This document shows, piece by piece, positions 52,591 to 62,120 of a DNA stretch of 64,000 nt; within the stretch, counting starts at the first letter, position 1, and each line of letters starts with the position of its first letter. The stretch is taken from positions 320,454-384,453 of the forward strand of contig NZ_LNYG01000013.1 of the NCBI RefSeq assembly GCF_001467745.1, read 5' to 3'. The position numbers and the translations under genes are program-made. Origin of the DNA: Legionella jamestowniensis (GTDB taxonomy: Bacteria; Pseudomonadota; Gammaproteobacteria; Legionellales; Legionellaceae). Under the pieces are notes generated by a model. The model made no database searches, was not told where the DNA came from, and was given only the letters and a program-made list of their open reading frames with translations.

Positions 52591-53583
52591 ATGAGTGGGT
52601 ATAAAATAATTGCAATAGGTGCTGAGAAAACTGGAAAAACACAATTACTTCGTCGCATTGTGTCTAACAATTTTAGTGAGACTTATAATCCCAGCATGGG
52701 TATGGATTTTTATAGTCTAAAAAAAAACAATGACAGCCTACAGCTTTGGGATATTAGTGGTGATTCTAAAACATTGGGTATGGCACTGCCTTTTTTTCGA
52801 CATGCTGATTTAGGACTTTACTGTGTAGATTTAAGTAATCCAACACTTTTTCAAAAAGAATATTTAGAATCCTTTAAAACGCATAATCCAGATAAAAAAA
52901 TTATTTTAGTGGGTACTAAAATGGATTTACTAGCAGATACTCTGGAGGAGCAAACTGCAAAAGCCCAGGAAATTTTAAACAATATTGAAGGTTCTTTTGC
53001 GACACGTATTGCAGTGTCCGCAAAACATAACACCAATATTGAATCGTTTAAAAATCTACTATTCAACAACACGCTTAGCGATAAATTCGATGTTGCCCTG
53101 TCTAAATTACCTATAGAATCTGGTTTATACCTTGCTTTAAAGCAGTTACTGGAAAAAGTTAAGGACACCCCACATGAAAAATATGAGCCCGTTGCTGCAA
53201 TTAGTCTTGAACTGGTGGATAATCTTTTAAGCAATATTTCAAGCGATAAAAAACAAGAAGCAATTGAACAATTCACAAAAAAATGTGCGCCATATTTTGA
53301 AAATGAACATCCGCATGTGATGAAAGCAGTCTTTGGTGTGGCAGCAGTTGCTTTTGTAACCTTGCTTGCAACAACAATAGGCCTTGGCTTAGGCTTATGG
53401 TCTGGCCCAGGCGCTATCGCAACAGCGCTGGCTGCTGGTACTACAACCTTTTTAGCAGCTAGTAGCAGTTTTGGAATTTATACAAAAAAAATATCTTTCT
53501 TTAAAGAAATCGATGCAAGCCAAGAGATAGAAAATGTTGCTCAATGCGCAGATAGGTTTTTAAATGAAAATCGTCTGTCTTGA
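52591..53583 (+). CDS. Rab/Ras-like small GTPase with membrane hairpin, candidate effector
   Basis: 330 residues. Residues 1-165 are a Ras-superfamily G domain: G1 GAEKTGKT (10-17), switch I TYNPSMGMDF in which S35 stands where Rabs have Thr, G3 WDISGD (53-58), G4 TKMD (109-112) and G5 SAK (143-145). The switch II glutamine is replaced (DISGDSK), so intrinsic hydrolysis may be slow. A helical region follows and then a two-segment hydrophobic hairpin (about 245-290) that can replace the lipid anchor of true Rabs. The overall organisation is eukaryotic in look. Likely a secreted mimic of vesicle-traffic GTPases; secretion is inference. Confidence 0.85.
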   Translation: MSGYKIIAIGAEKTGKTQLLRRIVSNNFSETYNPSMGMDFYSLKKNNDSLQLWDISGDSKTLGMALPFFRHADLGLYCVDLSNPTLFQKEYLESFKTHNPDKKIILVGTKMDLLADTLEEQTAKAQEILNNIEGSFATRIAVSAKHNTNIESFKNLLFNNTLSDKFDVALSKLPIESGLYLALKQLLEKVKDTPHEKYEPVAAISLELVDNLLSNISSDKKQEAIEQFTKKCAPYFENEHPHVMKAVFGVAAVAFVTLLATTIGLGLGLWSGPGAIATALAAGTTTFLAASSSFGIYTKKISFFKEIDASQEIENVAQCADRFLNENRLS

Positions 53584-53658
53584 TAATTGATCCTATTAAA
53601 AGTAAACCCGAATTTGGCTTTTGGCCTTCATTCATACTAAGCACCGCTATTGATTAAT

Positions 53659-53718
53659 CCCGGTTGCAAGCAACCGGGCTACGGTAAATTGTAGCCCGGC
53701 TGCTCGCAGCCGGGAGAG
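53659..53718 (+). repeat. Twin-hairpin intergenic repeat, copy 1
   Basis: Two small hairpins side by side, CCCGGTTG-caag-CAACCGGG and CCCGGCTG-ctcg-CAGCCGGG, whose inner flanks (GGGCTAC and GTAGCCC) also pair, so a larger cruciform is possible. GC-rich against AT-rich surroundings. Confidence 0.8.
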
Positions 53719-53787
53719 CTCCTATTCAATCACCACAGCCATGAAAAGCATCTCATCCTTCTTAGTCATTTCATCCATTAATGATCC

Positions 53788-53847
53788 CCCGGTTGCAAGC
53801 AACCGGGCTACGCTAGATTGTAGCCCGGCTGCTCGCAGCCGGGAGAG
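53788..53847 (+). repeat. Twin-hairpin intergenic repeat, copy 2
   Basis: Same 60-bp element in the same orientation 129 bp after copy 1, differing only at a few central bases. Together they fill most of the 299-bp gap between the GTPase gene and the secreted-protein gene, in which I see no gene. Confidence 0.8.
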
Positions 53848-53882
53848 ACACAGCGTTCAACTGCATGGGAAACCTTCCGAGT

Positions 53883-54398
53883 CTATTGGGTAGACTGTAC
53901 CTGAAATTCTTTTATTAGCTCGAGTACTTTTTGTTTTTTATTCGCCCATTTTTCAATGACTTCTTTATTGATTGTTTTGCAATTTTCCGCAAGCCATGGA
54001 CCCCATTGCAATAAAATGGTGGGGGCTTTGATTTGCATACAGCCAACCACCTGTTTTTGGGTGGTCTCTGTACATAAATCCCCTTCTTTAAAGCAATCAT
54101 GCATTAATTCTTCAGTTAATATTTGCCAGTTAGGCGGTGGTTCAACGCCTAAAAAAGACTTATTCATAATTTGAGGCAGCGCTGTGGAGGAAATCCACTG
54201 TACTTGCATAGGCTTAATTCCATTCGCACAAATATTCTTTTCAAAAGAGGTTTCAATTTCTTTGGCTATCGTTTTTAGTTTTTTTTCATTGAAGCAGCCT
54301 GCAGAAGCAGAAAGTAATACATCCGAAGCAGCAAAAGTCGCAAGAGCAAAGGAAAATAATACAATCCCTAGGAGTATCGTTTTAATTTTAATCACCAT
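53883..54398 (-). CDS. Secreted hypothetical protein
   Basis: 171 residues. Signal peptide (IKTILLGIVLFSFALATFAA) and six later cysteines (AGCFNE, NICANG, HDCFKE, DLCTET, VGCMQI, ENCKTI), so three disulfides are likely. GGAGAGAG lies directly before the ATG. No family recognised. Periplasmic or secreted. Confidence 0.72.
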   Translation of the reverse strand: MVIKIKTILLGIVLFSFALATFAASDVLLSASAGCFNEKKLKTIAKEIETSFEKNICANGIKPMQVQWISSTALPQIMNKSFLGVEPPPNWQILTEELMHDCFKEGDLCTETTQKQVVGCMQIKAPTILLQWGPWLAENCKTINKEVIEKWANKKQKVLELIKEFQVQSTQ

Positions 54399-54555
54399 CT
54401 CTCTCCATAGATCCTTATTATTACAATTATAGTGATTGATTTTTAAATGACATATTCTATGTCCCCTAAAATATTAACCTGCAGTTTATTGAGTCATTGC
54501 GTTACCCTTTTTTATGAATTATTGTTTTCTTTTATTCCTGTCCTAATATATTAAT

Positions 54556-55794
54556 ATGGAAATTGATCTTATTGCCCTCGCCATTCCTGTTTTTTTGCTA
54601 TCAATGGCAATTGAGTATCTCATTTCTATTGCCCAAAAAAAGCCGCTCTACCACTTAAATGATTTCACCAATAATCTTAGTTGTGGCATTCTTGAGCAGG
54701 TAGCGATGCTTCCCTTAAGGGGATTATTGATTTTCAGTTATCACTATCTCTATCAGCATTTCGGTTTTTTTGAAATCAATGCCAAGTCGGTAGTGACCTG
54801 GATTATCCTGTGGCTAGGGGTAGATTTTTGTTACTACTGGTTTCATCGCGCCAGTCATCGCTGTAATTTTTTATGGACTGGGCATGCTGTTCATCATCAA
54901 AGTGAACATTATAATTTATCGGTTGCTTTACGCCAGGGAATCGTACAAACACTGTGTTCCTGGGTCATTTATTTACCTTTGGCATTACTAGGTTTCCCCA
55001 CATGGATGTTTTTACTCGTGGTGTCTGCCAATACCCTTTATCAATTTTGGATTCATACTGAACTCATACAACGTATGGGTTGGATTGAATATATTTTTAA
55101 TACTCCCTCCCACCATCGGGTACACCATGGCAGAAATCCGGAATACATTGATAAAAATTACGCCGGAAGTTTAATCCTCTGGGATAAATTATTCGGTACT
55201 TTTCGAAAAGAAACCATTCCCGCCGACTATGGAACCACTGAGCCTCTTGCTTCCTGGAATCCTTTTTTTGCAAATGTGAAAGTCCTTTATGACACTTATC
55301 GCTATGGCAAAAACTTACCCAGCCTGCGCAAACGTATTCTCGCATTCTTTATGCCGCCGGAATGGATCATTAAACAATTAAGCAAGCCAATAATCATTAA
55401 GAAACGTAAAAACGATACAAATATTATTCAATACCCGGGTGCCTATGTGCTTTTAAATCTGACATTAACCATTTTGATGTCTGCGTATTATTTATTTTTT
55501 TTCAATTTCAACTTGCCGTTAAGCAGTGTGTTGGGATTTTTTATCGTAATCACTCTTTATTTAATAGGTGTTGTGCTTAACCAGGGAGTTATCATTAACA
55601 TTCAATATACTGAACTCTTTCGCAGTTTCTTACTACTAATCATCTTTCAGTTCATGTTTCAAAATTATCTAATTGCTTTTACGGCGATGCTTTTGTTTTT
55701 TATAGTGAACATTCAAGTTTATAAAAAGCGTTTCGTCCCGAAATTTCTTTTACTGCTAGTCAATAAAAATAAGAGGAAGCAAGCCAATTTATAG
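54556..55794 (+). CDS. Sterol desaturase / fatty-acid hydroxylase superfamily protein
   Basis: 412 residues. Several membrane helices and the di-iron histidine clusters HRASH, HAVHH and HHRVHH in order (about 98-195), as in C5-sterol desaturases and alkylglycerol monooxygenase. It should use O2 to hydroxylate or desaturate a lipid in the membrane. The C-terminal third adds about four more helices, as in alkylglycerol monooxygenase (TMEM195). No strong ribosome site. It converges with ligD and overlaps its end by 6 bp. Confidence 0.85.
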   Translation: MEIDLIALAIPVFLLSMAIEYLISIAQKKPLYHLNDFTNNLSCGILEQVAMLPLRGLLIFSYHYLYQHFGFFEINAKSVVTWIILWLGVDFCYYWFHRASHRCNFLWTGHAVHHQSEHYNLSVALRQGIVQTLCSWVIYLPLALLGFPTWMFLLVVSANTLYQFWIHTELIQRMGWIEYIFNTPSHHRVHHGRNPEYIDKNYAGSLILWDKLFGTFRKETIPADYGTTEPLASWNPFFANVKVLYDTYRYGKNLPSLRKRILAFFMPPEWIIKQLSKPIIIKKRKNDTNIIQYPGAYVLLNLTLTILMSAYYLFFFNFNLPLSSVLGFFIVITLYLIGVVLNQGVIINIQYTELFRSFLLLIIFQFMFQNYLIAFTAMLLFFIVNIQVYKKRFVPKFLLLLVNKNKRKQANL

Positions 55795-58284
55795 TTCATC
55801 CAATCGTAAAGATTGCTTAATTTTCCAAAAATCTTTCCAGGGATCTTCTTTTAATTTTTTTAAACGTAGCGGTAAGGTAAAAAGAGTATAGAACGTATCC
55901 CTAACATCATGGGTTAACTCGTCCCAATGAACAGGCGTGGCAACAGGGGCATGTAAACGGGCGCGGGTGGAATAGGCACTAATAGCTGTGGCACCACGTT
56001 GGTTACGTAGATAATCTACAAAGATCTTTCCCTTTCTTTTTTCTTTTGCCATATTTGTCACATAGGCTTTAGGGTTCAGTTGTTCCAGAAACTCAACGAA
56101 CACACGACAAAAATTTTTTACCATATCCCAGTCATACTCTGGCCGGATAGGTACTACCACATGCAGCCCTTTACCACCTGTAGTTTTTACAAAGGACGTC
56201 AATTTAAAGGCCTCTAAATGTTGTCTCACTTCAAAAGCAGCCTTTACAATATCTTTCCAAGGCACACCAGTACCAGGGTCTAAATCGATTGTCAGCATAT
56301 CCGGACATTCCAGATTCTCAATACGACTACCCCAGGGATGAAGTTCGAGTGCTCCTATTTGTACCAGGCTTAATAAACCTTCCTTATCGTTTAGATAAAT
56401 GTATTTTTCAGTCTCATCGTCGGATTTATTTTTGATAGGGACTGCACAAAGTGCTTTAGGTGTGGATTTATAATAATGCTTTTGAAAAAAGCAGTTCTTA
56501 TAACTTTCCGGACATCTTACCAGTGTTAAAGGTCTTTTTATAAGATAGGGTAAGATATAATCGCTAACTTCATCATAATAGTCAAAAAGATGCTGCTTTG
56601 TAATTTTATCTTCTTTATATAGAATTTTCCCAGGGTTAGAGATAGTCCTTTCTTTCTTGGATGGAGATGCTTTGTTTTCAATTTTCTTCATGAATAGCTC
56701 TTCCTCCCGTTTTACGGTAAAAGCCTCTTTATCTTTTCTTAAGCCTTTGAAACTGGGATGTCTTAACTTTCCTTCAGAGGTCCACTGGCTAAATTCCACT
56801 TCTGCAACCAGAGTTGGCTTAACCCAGGTGGCTTTTTTTGCCTCCGGAGGGGTAGAGTTAAAAGGATTTTCATCACTCAAAACTTTCTGTAATTCTTGAT
56901 AGACTTCTTGCAATGAAGACTGTGTAAACCCTGTACCTACATTCCCTGAGTACACTAACTCTCCCTCTTCATTAAAAACCCCAAGAAAAAGGGAACGAAA
57001 ATACTGTCTTGAACGTTGAGGAGGCAGATAGCCACCAATAATAAACTCCTGCCGTTGGCTGCATTTAATTTTTAACCAGGATTTTGACCGCTTCTCGAGG
57101 TAAGTACTTTCCACATTTTTAGAAATAATCCCTTCCAAACCCAATTCACAAGATTTATTAAAAACCTCTTCACCATTCCCAATAATGTGATCACTATATC
57201 TTAACGTCGAAGGTGCCCCTGTTAGTATTTTTTTAAGAATTTCTTTTCGCTGAAATAAAGGCAAACCTTTTAGATTAAATTTCTCATAATAAAGCAAGTC
57301 AAATATATAATAATAGAATGGATAATCTTTATCCCCTTTCATTGCATTTTGTAAATGCTGAAAATTGGATTGGTTCTTCTCATCCAATAAGGTAACTTCA
57401 CCATCAAATACCGCTTTATTTATCGGTAATTGTTGCAAGGCCTGGACGACATTTTTAAATTTCTTTGTCCAGTCAATATGATTCCGTGACATCAAACGAA
57501 TCGAGGTACCGTCTTTAAATGCAATAATTCGATAGCCATCAATTTTTATTTCATGCATCCATTGCGATCCCTTTGGTGGCTTATCAACCAACGAAGTTAA
57601 TTGCGGGGAAACACGTTCTGGAAATGGGCTGGTTTTAAGATCAGCAGGCAGTAATTTATCAATCGCATCTTTTGTTTTCTTTTTTCTACTGGCTTTTAAA
57701 CCTTCTTTACTACTCCAGATGTTGTCATAATTTTCAGCAATTTCATCCAGCGACTGCCCTGTTGTTACGCTGTCAGGTTTGGCAAGGGTAATATCATACG
57801 CATCGAGAGGTTTGGCGAACTCATCCTTGTATTTTATTAAAAACCAGGATTTATCTTCATTTTTAAACCGAATAAGATCCCAGCGGCCTTGCAACTTCTT
57901 TGCATGCAATTCAAAACGTAAATGGCCTTTTTCATAGGCTTTGCGAGGATCCTCATCCAATGGTTCCCATTCACCTTCATCCCAAAGCATAACAGTACCG
58001 CCACCGTATTCGCCTTTAGGAATAATGCCTTCAAAAGTACCGTATTCAATGGGATGATCTTCCACATGCATGGCCAATCGTTTGACAGTGGGATCCAGGC
58101 ATGGTCCCTTAGGAACCGCCCAACTTTTAAGAACACCTTCAAGTTCTATACGGAAATCATAATGTAGGCGGCTGGCCGCATGTTTTTGAATAACAAAGCG
58201 ATGGCTATCATCCTGATGGACTGTCCCTTTTGGCTCTGGTGTTTTCTTAAAGTCTCTTTTTCGATGGTAGACGTCTAATCCCAT
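55789..58284 (-). CDS. ligD: ATP-dependent DNA ligase LigD (PE-LIG-POL)
   Basis: 831 residues, three domains. The N-terminal phosphoesterase (about 20-160: HRFVIQKH.ASRLHYDFR, IPKGEYGGGTV) is followed by the ligase (about 225-530; catalytic K247 in EIKIDGYR) and the C-terminal primase/polymerase domain (about 545-825; LTIDLDPG, GGKGLHVVVP). It performs end repair in bacterial non-homologous end joining. The usual partner gene ku is not in this window. Domain order is as in Pseudomonas. Single gene. Confidence 0.92.
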   Translation of the reverse strand: MGLDVYHRKRDFKKTPEPKGTVHQDDSHRFVIQKHAASRLHYDFRIELEGVLKSWAVPKGPCLDPTVKRLAMHVEDHPIEYGTFEGIIPKGEYGGGTVMLWDEGEWEPLDEDPRKAYEKGHLRFELHAKKLQGRWDLIRFKNEDKSWFLIKYKDEFAKPLDAYDITLAKPDSVTTGQSLDEIAENYDNIWSSKEGLKASRKKKTKDAIDKLLPADLKTSPFPERVSPQLTSLVDKPPKGSQWMHEIKIDGYRIIAFKDGTSIRLMSRNHIDWTKKFKNVVQALQQLPINKAVFDGEVTLLDEKNQSNFQHLQNAMKGDKDYPFYYYIFDLLYYEKFNLKGLPLFQRKEILKKILTGAPSTLRYSDHIIGNGEEVFNKSCELGLEGIISKNVESTYLEKRSKSWLKIKCSQRQEFIIGGYLPPQRSRQYFRSLFLGVFNEEGELVYSGNVGTGFTQSSLQEVYQELQKVLSDENPFNSTPPEAKKATWVKPTLVAEVEFSQWTSEGKLRHPSFKGLRKDKEAFTVKREEELFMKKIENKASPSKKERTISNPGKILYKEDKITKQHLFDYYDEVSDYILPYLIKRPLTLVRCPESYKNCFFQKHYYKSTPKALCAVPIKNKSDDETEKYIYLNDKEGLLSLVQIGALELHPWGSRIENLECPDMLTIDLDPGTGVPWKDIVKAAFEVRQHLEAFKLTSFVKTTGGKGLHVVVPIRPEYDWDMVKNFCRVFVEFLEQLNPKAYVTNMAKEKRKGKIFVDYLRNQRGATAISAYSTRARLHAPVATPVHWDELTHDVRDTFYTLFTLPLRLKKLKEDPWKDFWKIKQSLRLDEL

Positions 58285-58444
58285 AGAGCATAATCCCTTT
58301 TACCCCCTGTATATTGCTAATTATAGTTGACCTGCTTGGCGTATCCGCAACAATCACGCTTTATCTAACATTTAAATGGAATATAAAAATGCAAACCTTA
58401 CCATTTCGAGCTAGTCTATATAAAAGAACGTCAAGGAGAGTGTT

Positions 58445-58870
58445 ATGAAACGTCAAGGATCTGCCCAATGGCAGGGAGGCATTAAGGATGGTCAGGGTAT
58501 ACTTTCTACGGAAAGTGGTGTGCTTAATAAGACGCAATATTCATTTACAACGCGCTTTGAACAAGAAAAAGGAACAAATCCAGAAGAATTAATTGCCGCA
58601 GCCCATGCCGGTTGTTTCTCTATGGCATTTGCTGCACAGCTCGAAAAAGAAGGACTAAAGGCTGAAAAAATTCACACTGTTGCAACGGTCTCACTTGAAA
58701 AATCAACAGAAGGCTTTTCAATTCCATCTGTTCATTTAAATGTTAAAGCTAAAATACCCAATGTCAATGCAGAAGCTTTTGAAATTGCAGCCAATACAGC
58801 GAAAGAAAACTGCCCTGTATCCAGACTGTTTAATGCGAAAATTACAATGGATGCCAGTTTGGAAAATTAA
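58445..58870 (+). CDS. osmC: OsmC-family peroxiredoxin
   Basis: 141 residues. GTNPEELIAAAHAGCFSMA holds the peroxidatic Cys and ENCPVSRLF the resolving Cys; the length fits OsmC. It reduces organic hydroperoxides using thiols. AAGGAG precedes the ATG; an AT-rich -10-like TATATAAA lies about 30 bp upstream. Single gene. Confidence 0.92.
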   Translation: MKRQGSAQWQGGIKDGQGILSTESGVLNKTQYSFTTRFEQEKGTNPEELIAAAHAGCFSMAFAAQLEKEGLKAEKIHTVATVSLEKSTEGFSIPSVHLNVKAKIPNVNAEAFEIAANTAKENCPVSRLFNAKITMDASLEN

Positions 58871-58873
58871 TTT

Positions 58874-60499
58874 TTACTGCCTCACGGCAGGCAAATGCGA
58901 AGCTGTTTCATGTATTTTAAAATTAAATTCGCTCAAGACTTCTTTTTTTCTTTCTTCCAATTGTTGTTTAATCGATCCTGTACTCTCGATTTCTTCTAAC
59001 CCTGCGAGCCTAGTTAATTCATTAAGAATCTGACCACTTTTGGTCTCTGACGTATTAAAAGTGCGAGGCTTGTTAATAAATGTGCTGCATCCAGGCAAGT
59101 CATAAATTAAATTGAATTGATCCTTATATCCATTTTCAAGATCTACTGCTGCGTTGTAGAGAAGTTGGATTTTTACCGCTTTTTCTAAATGGGTAAGCAG
59201 TGCTGGGGTAAACCGGGTCGGTGTCTTAAAAAAGGAATTAGTAGTGTTGTTTAACCCTTGACCTAAAGGACTGGTTAAAATCTTCGTATAGAAATCGAAT
59301 AGCTGGCGGTTATCATCAATATTTAATGCCGCATAGCTTAATACGCCAGCCAATAAACGATAGGAAGACTCCTCATTGCTTTTTTCTAATGCTGAAACGG
59401 TTAAATCAGTAATAGCAAGAATCTTTTGTGAATCATTAAGCTCAGACAATAAAATTATTCCATGCAATTTTTCCATCAATTTAACTGCTTCTTCATCTGA
59501 TAAATTTTTACACCCAGGCAAACCGCTATAGATATATTCAATCAAATCGTTAACGGGAGTCGAATAATGCCGTACATAGTTGGATAATTTATCTAACAAA
59601 TTATGTGAAAAAATCTGTTCATAGTCTTCCTCTTTGCAGTTTTCCACAAAATTTCTGGCTTCTAGCAGTAGCTTGCGACCTTTGCGTTTTGCATCCCCAT
59701 ACCCCACTTCACTTAATTTTTTCCCTTTTCGAGTAATCGTTGGTTCTTTTTGTTTTTTTGTCAGATTTTCCAATAGAAGATCGCTTTGGCTTAATCTAAA
59801 AATTGCAGACAAGGCAGGCGGAATATCTTTTCTACCGAGTGTGCAGTATTTTGATTCACCGAGGTTTGTCTTTAAATGATGAAAAACATTGGTACGCGAA
59901 AGAAAAGAAAGATGATCGACAACATAAATGCCACAGCTTATCCAATCTGTTTGAATCATATTGGCCACTTTTTCTTTTGGTGTTTTTGCAAAAGGACCAT
60001 CGGAAGGTACATTCACGAAGTAAATATATCCAGCGCCCAAAAGTCCCTCTTTCTCTAAATTAAGGAGATAAACATGAAAAAAACGCCTTGCTTTAGAATC
60101 CATTACCGAATCCAGGTTAAAAGCCGCAACACCTCTTGAGGTAATGACGTGATCGATGCAGGTCCAATGCCCCCCAACAAGTACTGCCAACTGAAAACGT
60201 AATCCAACCGGTAATTTACTGTGATTTTCCTTTAGAAATTGTACTAGCGCTGCCAGTTCTTTATTATTCTCAAGCGAATAATCTTTGGAATCTTCGCTCG
60301 GTGTAAATTCAGTAACCATATAATTAAAAGGTATTCCTTTTCCCAGGCGATTTTGCGCTTTACGTGCCAAAATTACTTTCATTACCGATGCAGGCCATAC
60401 GATACCTTCAATATCCTCAGGACTTAAGCTTAAATTGTAATTAGTCTTTAGGATTGCATGAACGATTTCACTGCGTGAAGAGTCATATTTTTCTCTCAT
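58874..60499 (-). CDS. CE-clan cysteine protease/acetyltransferase-like protein, candidate effector
   Basis: 541 residues. The N-terminal 200 residues carry the pattern of the ULP1/YopJ clan: His111 in GGHWTCID, Asp130 in NLDS, Gln183 in MIQTDW and Cys189 in SCGIYVVDHL, in the right order and spacing. Such enzymes cut ubiquitin-like tags or acetylate host proteins. The remaining 340 residues are helical and unknown; the end (QQLEERKKEVLSEF) has a glutamate-rich block as in Dot/Icm substrates. No signal peptide. Protease or acetyltransferase activity and secretion are inference from the motifs. Confidence 0.75.
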   Translation of the reverse strand: MREKYDSSRSEIVHAILKTNYNLSLSPEDIEGIVWPASVMKVILARKAQNRLGKGIPFNYMVTEFTPSEDSKDYSLENNKELAALVQFLKENHSKLPVGLRFQLAVLVGGHWTCIDHVITSRGVAAFNLDSVMDSKARRFFHVYLLNLEKEGLLGAGYIYFVNVPSDGPFAKTPKEKVANMIQTDWISCGIYVVDHLSFLSRTNVFHHLKTNLGESKYCTLGRKDIPPALSAIFRLSQSDLLLENLTKKQKEPTITRKGKKLSEVGYGDAKRKGRKLLLEARNFVENCKEEDYEQIFSHNLLDKLSNYVRHYSTPVNDLIEYIYSGLPGCKNLSDEEAVKLMEKLHGIILLSELNDSQKILAITDLTVSALEKSNEESSYRLLAGVLSYAALNIDDNRQLFDFYTKILTSPLGQGLNNTTNSFFKTPTRFTPALLTHLEKAVKIQLLYNAAVDLENGYKDQFNLIYDLPGCSTFINKPRTFNTSETKSGQILNELTRLAGLEEIESTGSIKQQLEERKKEVLSEFNFKIHETASHLPAVRQ

Positions 60500-60667
60500 T
60501 TATAGGTATTTACTTTAAATAACATACCTTAAATATAATACAATACGACCACTTTGATATTTTTTTAACCAAAAACAATCATGAACAACGGCTACTTATG
60601 AAAAAGAAGAGATACACGCAAACAGGATGCCCCCTCATGAAAGCGCCAAATTAATCAGTAAATGGTG

Positions 60668-60688
60668 TAGATTCAATATCCGAATCTA
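60668..60688. promoter_or_regulatory. Operator-like palindrome before the glutamine-synthetase-like operon
   Basis: TAGATTC-N7-GAATCTA, followed at once by GATAAT (60690-60695), a possible -10. A repressor here would cover the -35 area. It lies 47 bp before the start codon. Confidence 0.4.
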
Positions 60689-60734
60689 GGATAATATCTC
60701 CTGCTCAAATAAGAATTTAAGCAAAGGACTTGCA

Positions 60735-62108
60735 ATGCTAAATCCAAGGGATGTCAAAACCATAGACGATGCGAAACAAATTATTGAAGAGCGGAATCTC
60801 AGCCATGTTAAAGTGGGAATCTTTGACATTGACGGCGTAATGCTTGGTAAATACATGAGTCGCAATAAATTTTTTTCGGCGCTGGAAAATGGTTTTGCTT
60901 TCTGTGATGTAATTTTAGGATGGGATTCCAAAGATAAACTCTATGATAACAGCAAATATACAGGCTGGCATACAGGTTATCCTGACACAGCTGTACGCAT
61001 TTTACCGCACACTTGCCGCGAATTAGTTTTTGAAAATAAAGAACTGTTGTTCCTCGCTGAATTTGCCAATAGCGCCGAAGCAATTTGCCCGCGTGCCGTC
61101 TTACGGCGGACAATTGAAAAAGCAGCAACGATGGGATTTGATGCTTATGCGGCGTTGGAATATGAATTTTTTTTATTTAATGAAACCCCAGAAAGTATCC
61201 GCGATAAAGGTTATCGTAATTTACAAACCATTACTCCTGACTTTTTTGGGTATTCCATTATTCGGAATACCGTTCACGCAGAGTTATATCACCAGATCCT
61301 CAATATGGGTGAAGTAATGGATTTCCCCATTGAAGGGCTGCATGCTGAAACTGGACCGGGTGTAATTGAAGCAGCTATTGCTGTCGATAAAGCAGACGCG
61401 GCCGGCGATAAAGCAGCCTTATTTAAAACTTTTATGAAGGTATTGGCCCAATACAATAACATGATGGCCACCTTTATGGCTAAATGGTCACCCCATTATC
61501 CAGGTCAAAGTGGGCATATTCATCTTTCTCTACGCCATAAAAATGACTCCCGCTCAGCTTTTTATGATTCTTCCATGCCTCATAACATGAGCAAAATTCA
61601 GCGGCATTTTTTAGCAGGACAACAACAATTAATGCCGGAATTTCTGGCAATGGTTTCACCCACTGTAAATAGTTATACGCGTTTAATTCCTGGTTTTTGG
61701 GCACCCACCGATGCGACTTGGGGTGTTGAAAATCGTACAACCGCATTACGTCTTATCCCTGGCAACGATAAATCACAGCGAATTGAATACAGGGTGGGAG
61801 CAGCAGATGCTAATCCCTATTTAGCCTTAGCTGCTGCTTTAGGGGCTGGTTTATATGGAATCGAGCAAGAATTAGAACCCGATCAACCCGTTAAAGGCAA
61901 TGCATATGAGCAGCAACATCGGGAAGAATTTGCCTTGCCATCTACCTTATGGGATGCGGCACAACGGTTTAAAAGCTCAAGAGCAGCGCGTACATTGTTC
62001 GGCAATGATTTCGTAGAGCATTTTGCTGCTTCTCGTGAATGGGAAGAACGTGAATTTCGTCGCCATATTACCGATTGGGAATTGGATCGCTATTTTGAGA
62101 TCATTTAA
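60735..62108 (+). CDS. Glutamine-synthetase-family ligase (PuuA-like)
   Basis: 457 residues. It has GS-fold motifs: EYEFFLF (metal site), IEGLHAETGPGVIEAA, GQSGHIHLSL and NRTTALRL/RIEYRVGAADANPYL. Members of this branch often join glutamate to an amine (putrescine, ethanolamine or an amino acid) rather than ammonia. The next genes are an aldehyde dehydrogenase and an iron alcohol dehydrogenase, which supports a gamma-glutamylation route of amine or amino-alcohol breakdown over nitrogen assimilation. The ATG follows an AAAGGA. First gene of the operon. Confidence 0.85.
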   Translation: MLNPRDVKTIDDAKQIIEERNLSHVKVGIFDIDGVMLGKYMSRNKFFSALENGFAFCDVILGWDSKDKLYDNSKYTGWHTGYPDTAVRILPHTCRELVFENKELLFLAEFANSAEAICPRAVLRRTIEKAATMGFDAYAALEYEFFLFNETPESIRDKGYRNLQTITPDFFGYSIIRNTVHAELYHQILNMGEVMDFPIEGLHAETGPGVIEAAIAVDKADAAGDKAALFKTFMKVLAQYNNMMATFMAKWSPHYPGQSGHIHLSLRHKNDSRSAFYDSSMPHNMSKIQRHFLAGQQQLMPEFLAMVSPTVNSYTRLIPGFWAPTDATWGVENRTTALRLIPGNDKSQRIEYRVGAADANPYLALAAALGAGLYGIEQELEPDQPVKGNAYEQQHREEFALPSTLWDAAQRFKSSRAARTLFGNDFVEHFAASREWEEREFRRHITDWELDRYFEII

Positions 62109-62120
62109 TCCGGGTTAAAA

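Noticed and set aside
53659..53847. CRISPR-like pair of repeats
   Set aside because: Only two units, each internally palindromic and 60 bp long, with no further units or cas genes.
55097..55345. Minus-strand frame inside the sterol-desaturase-like gene
   Set aside because: Lies opposite the conserved histidine clusters; shadow frame.
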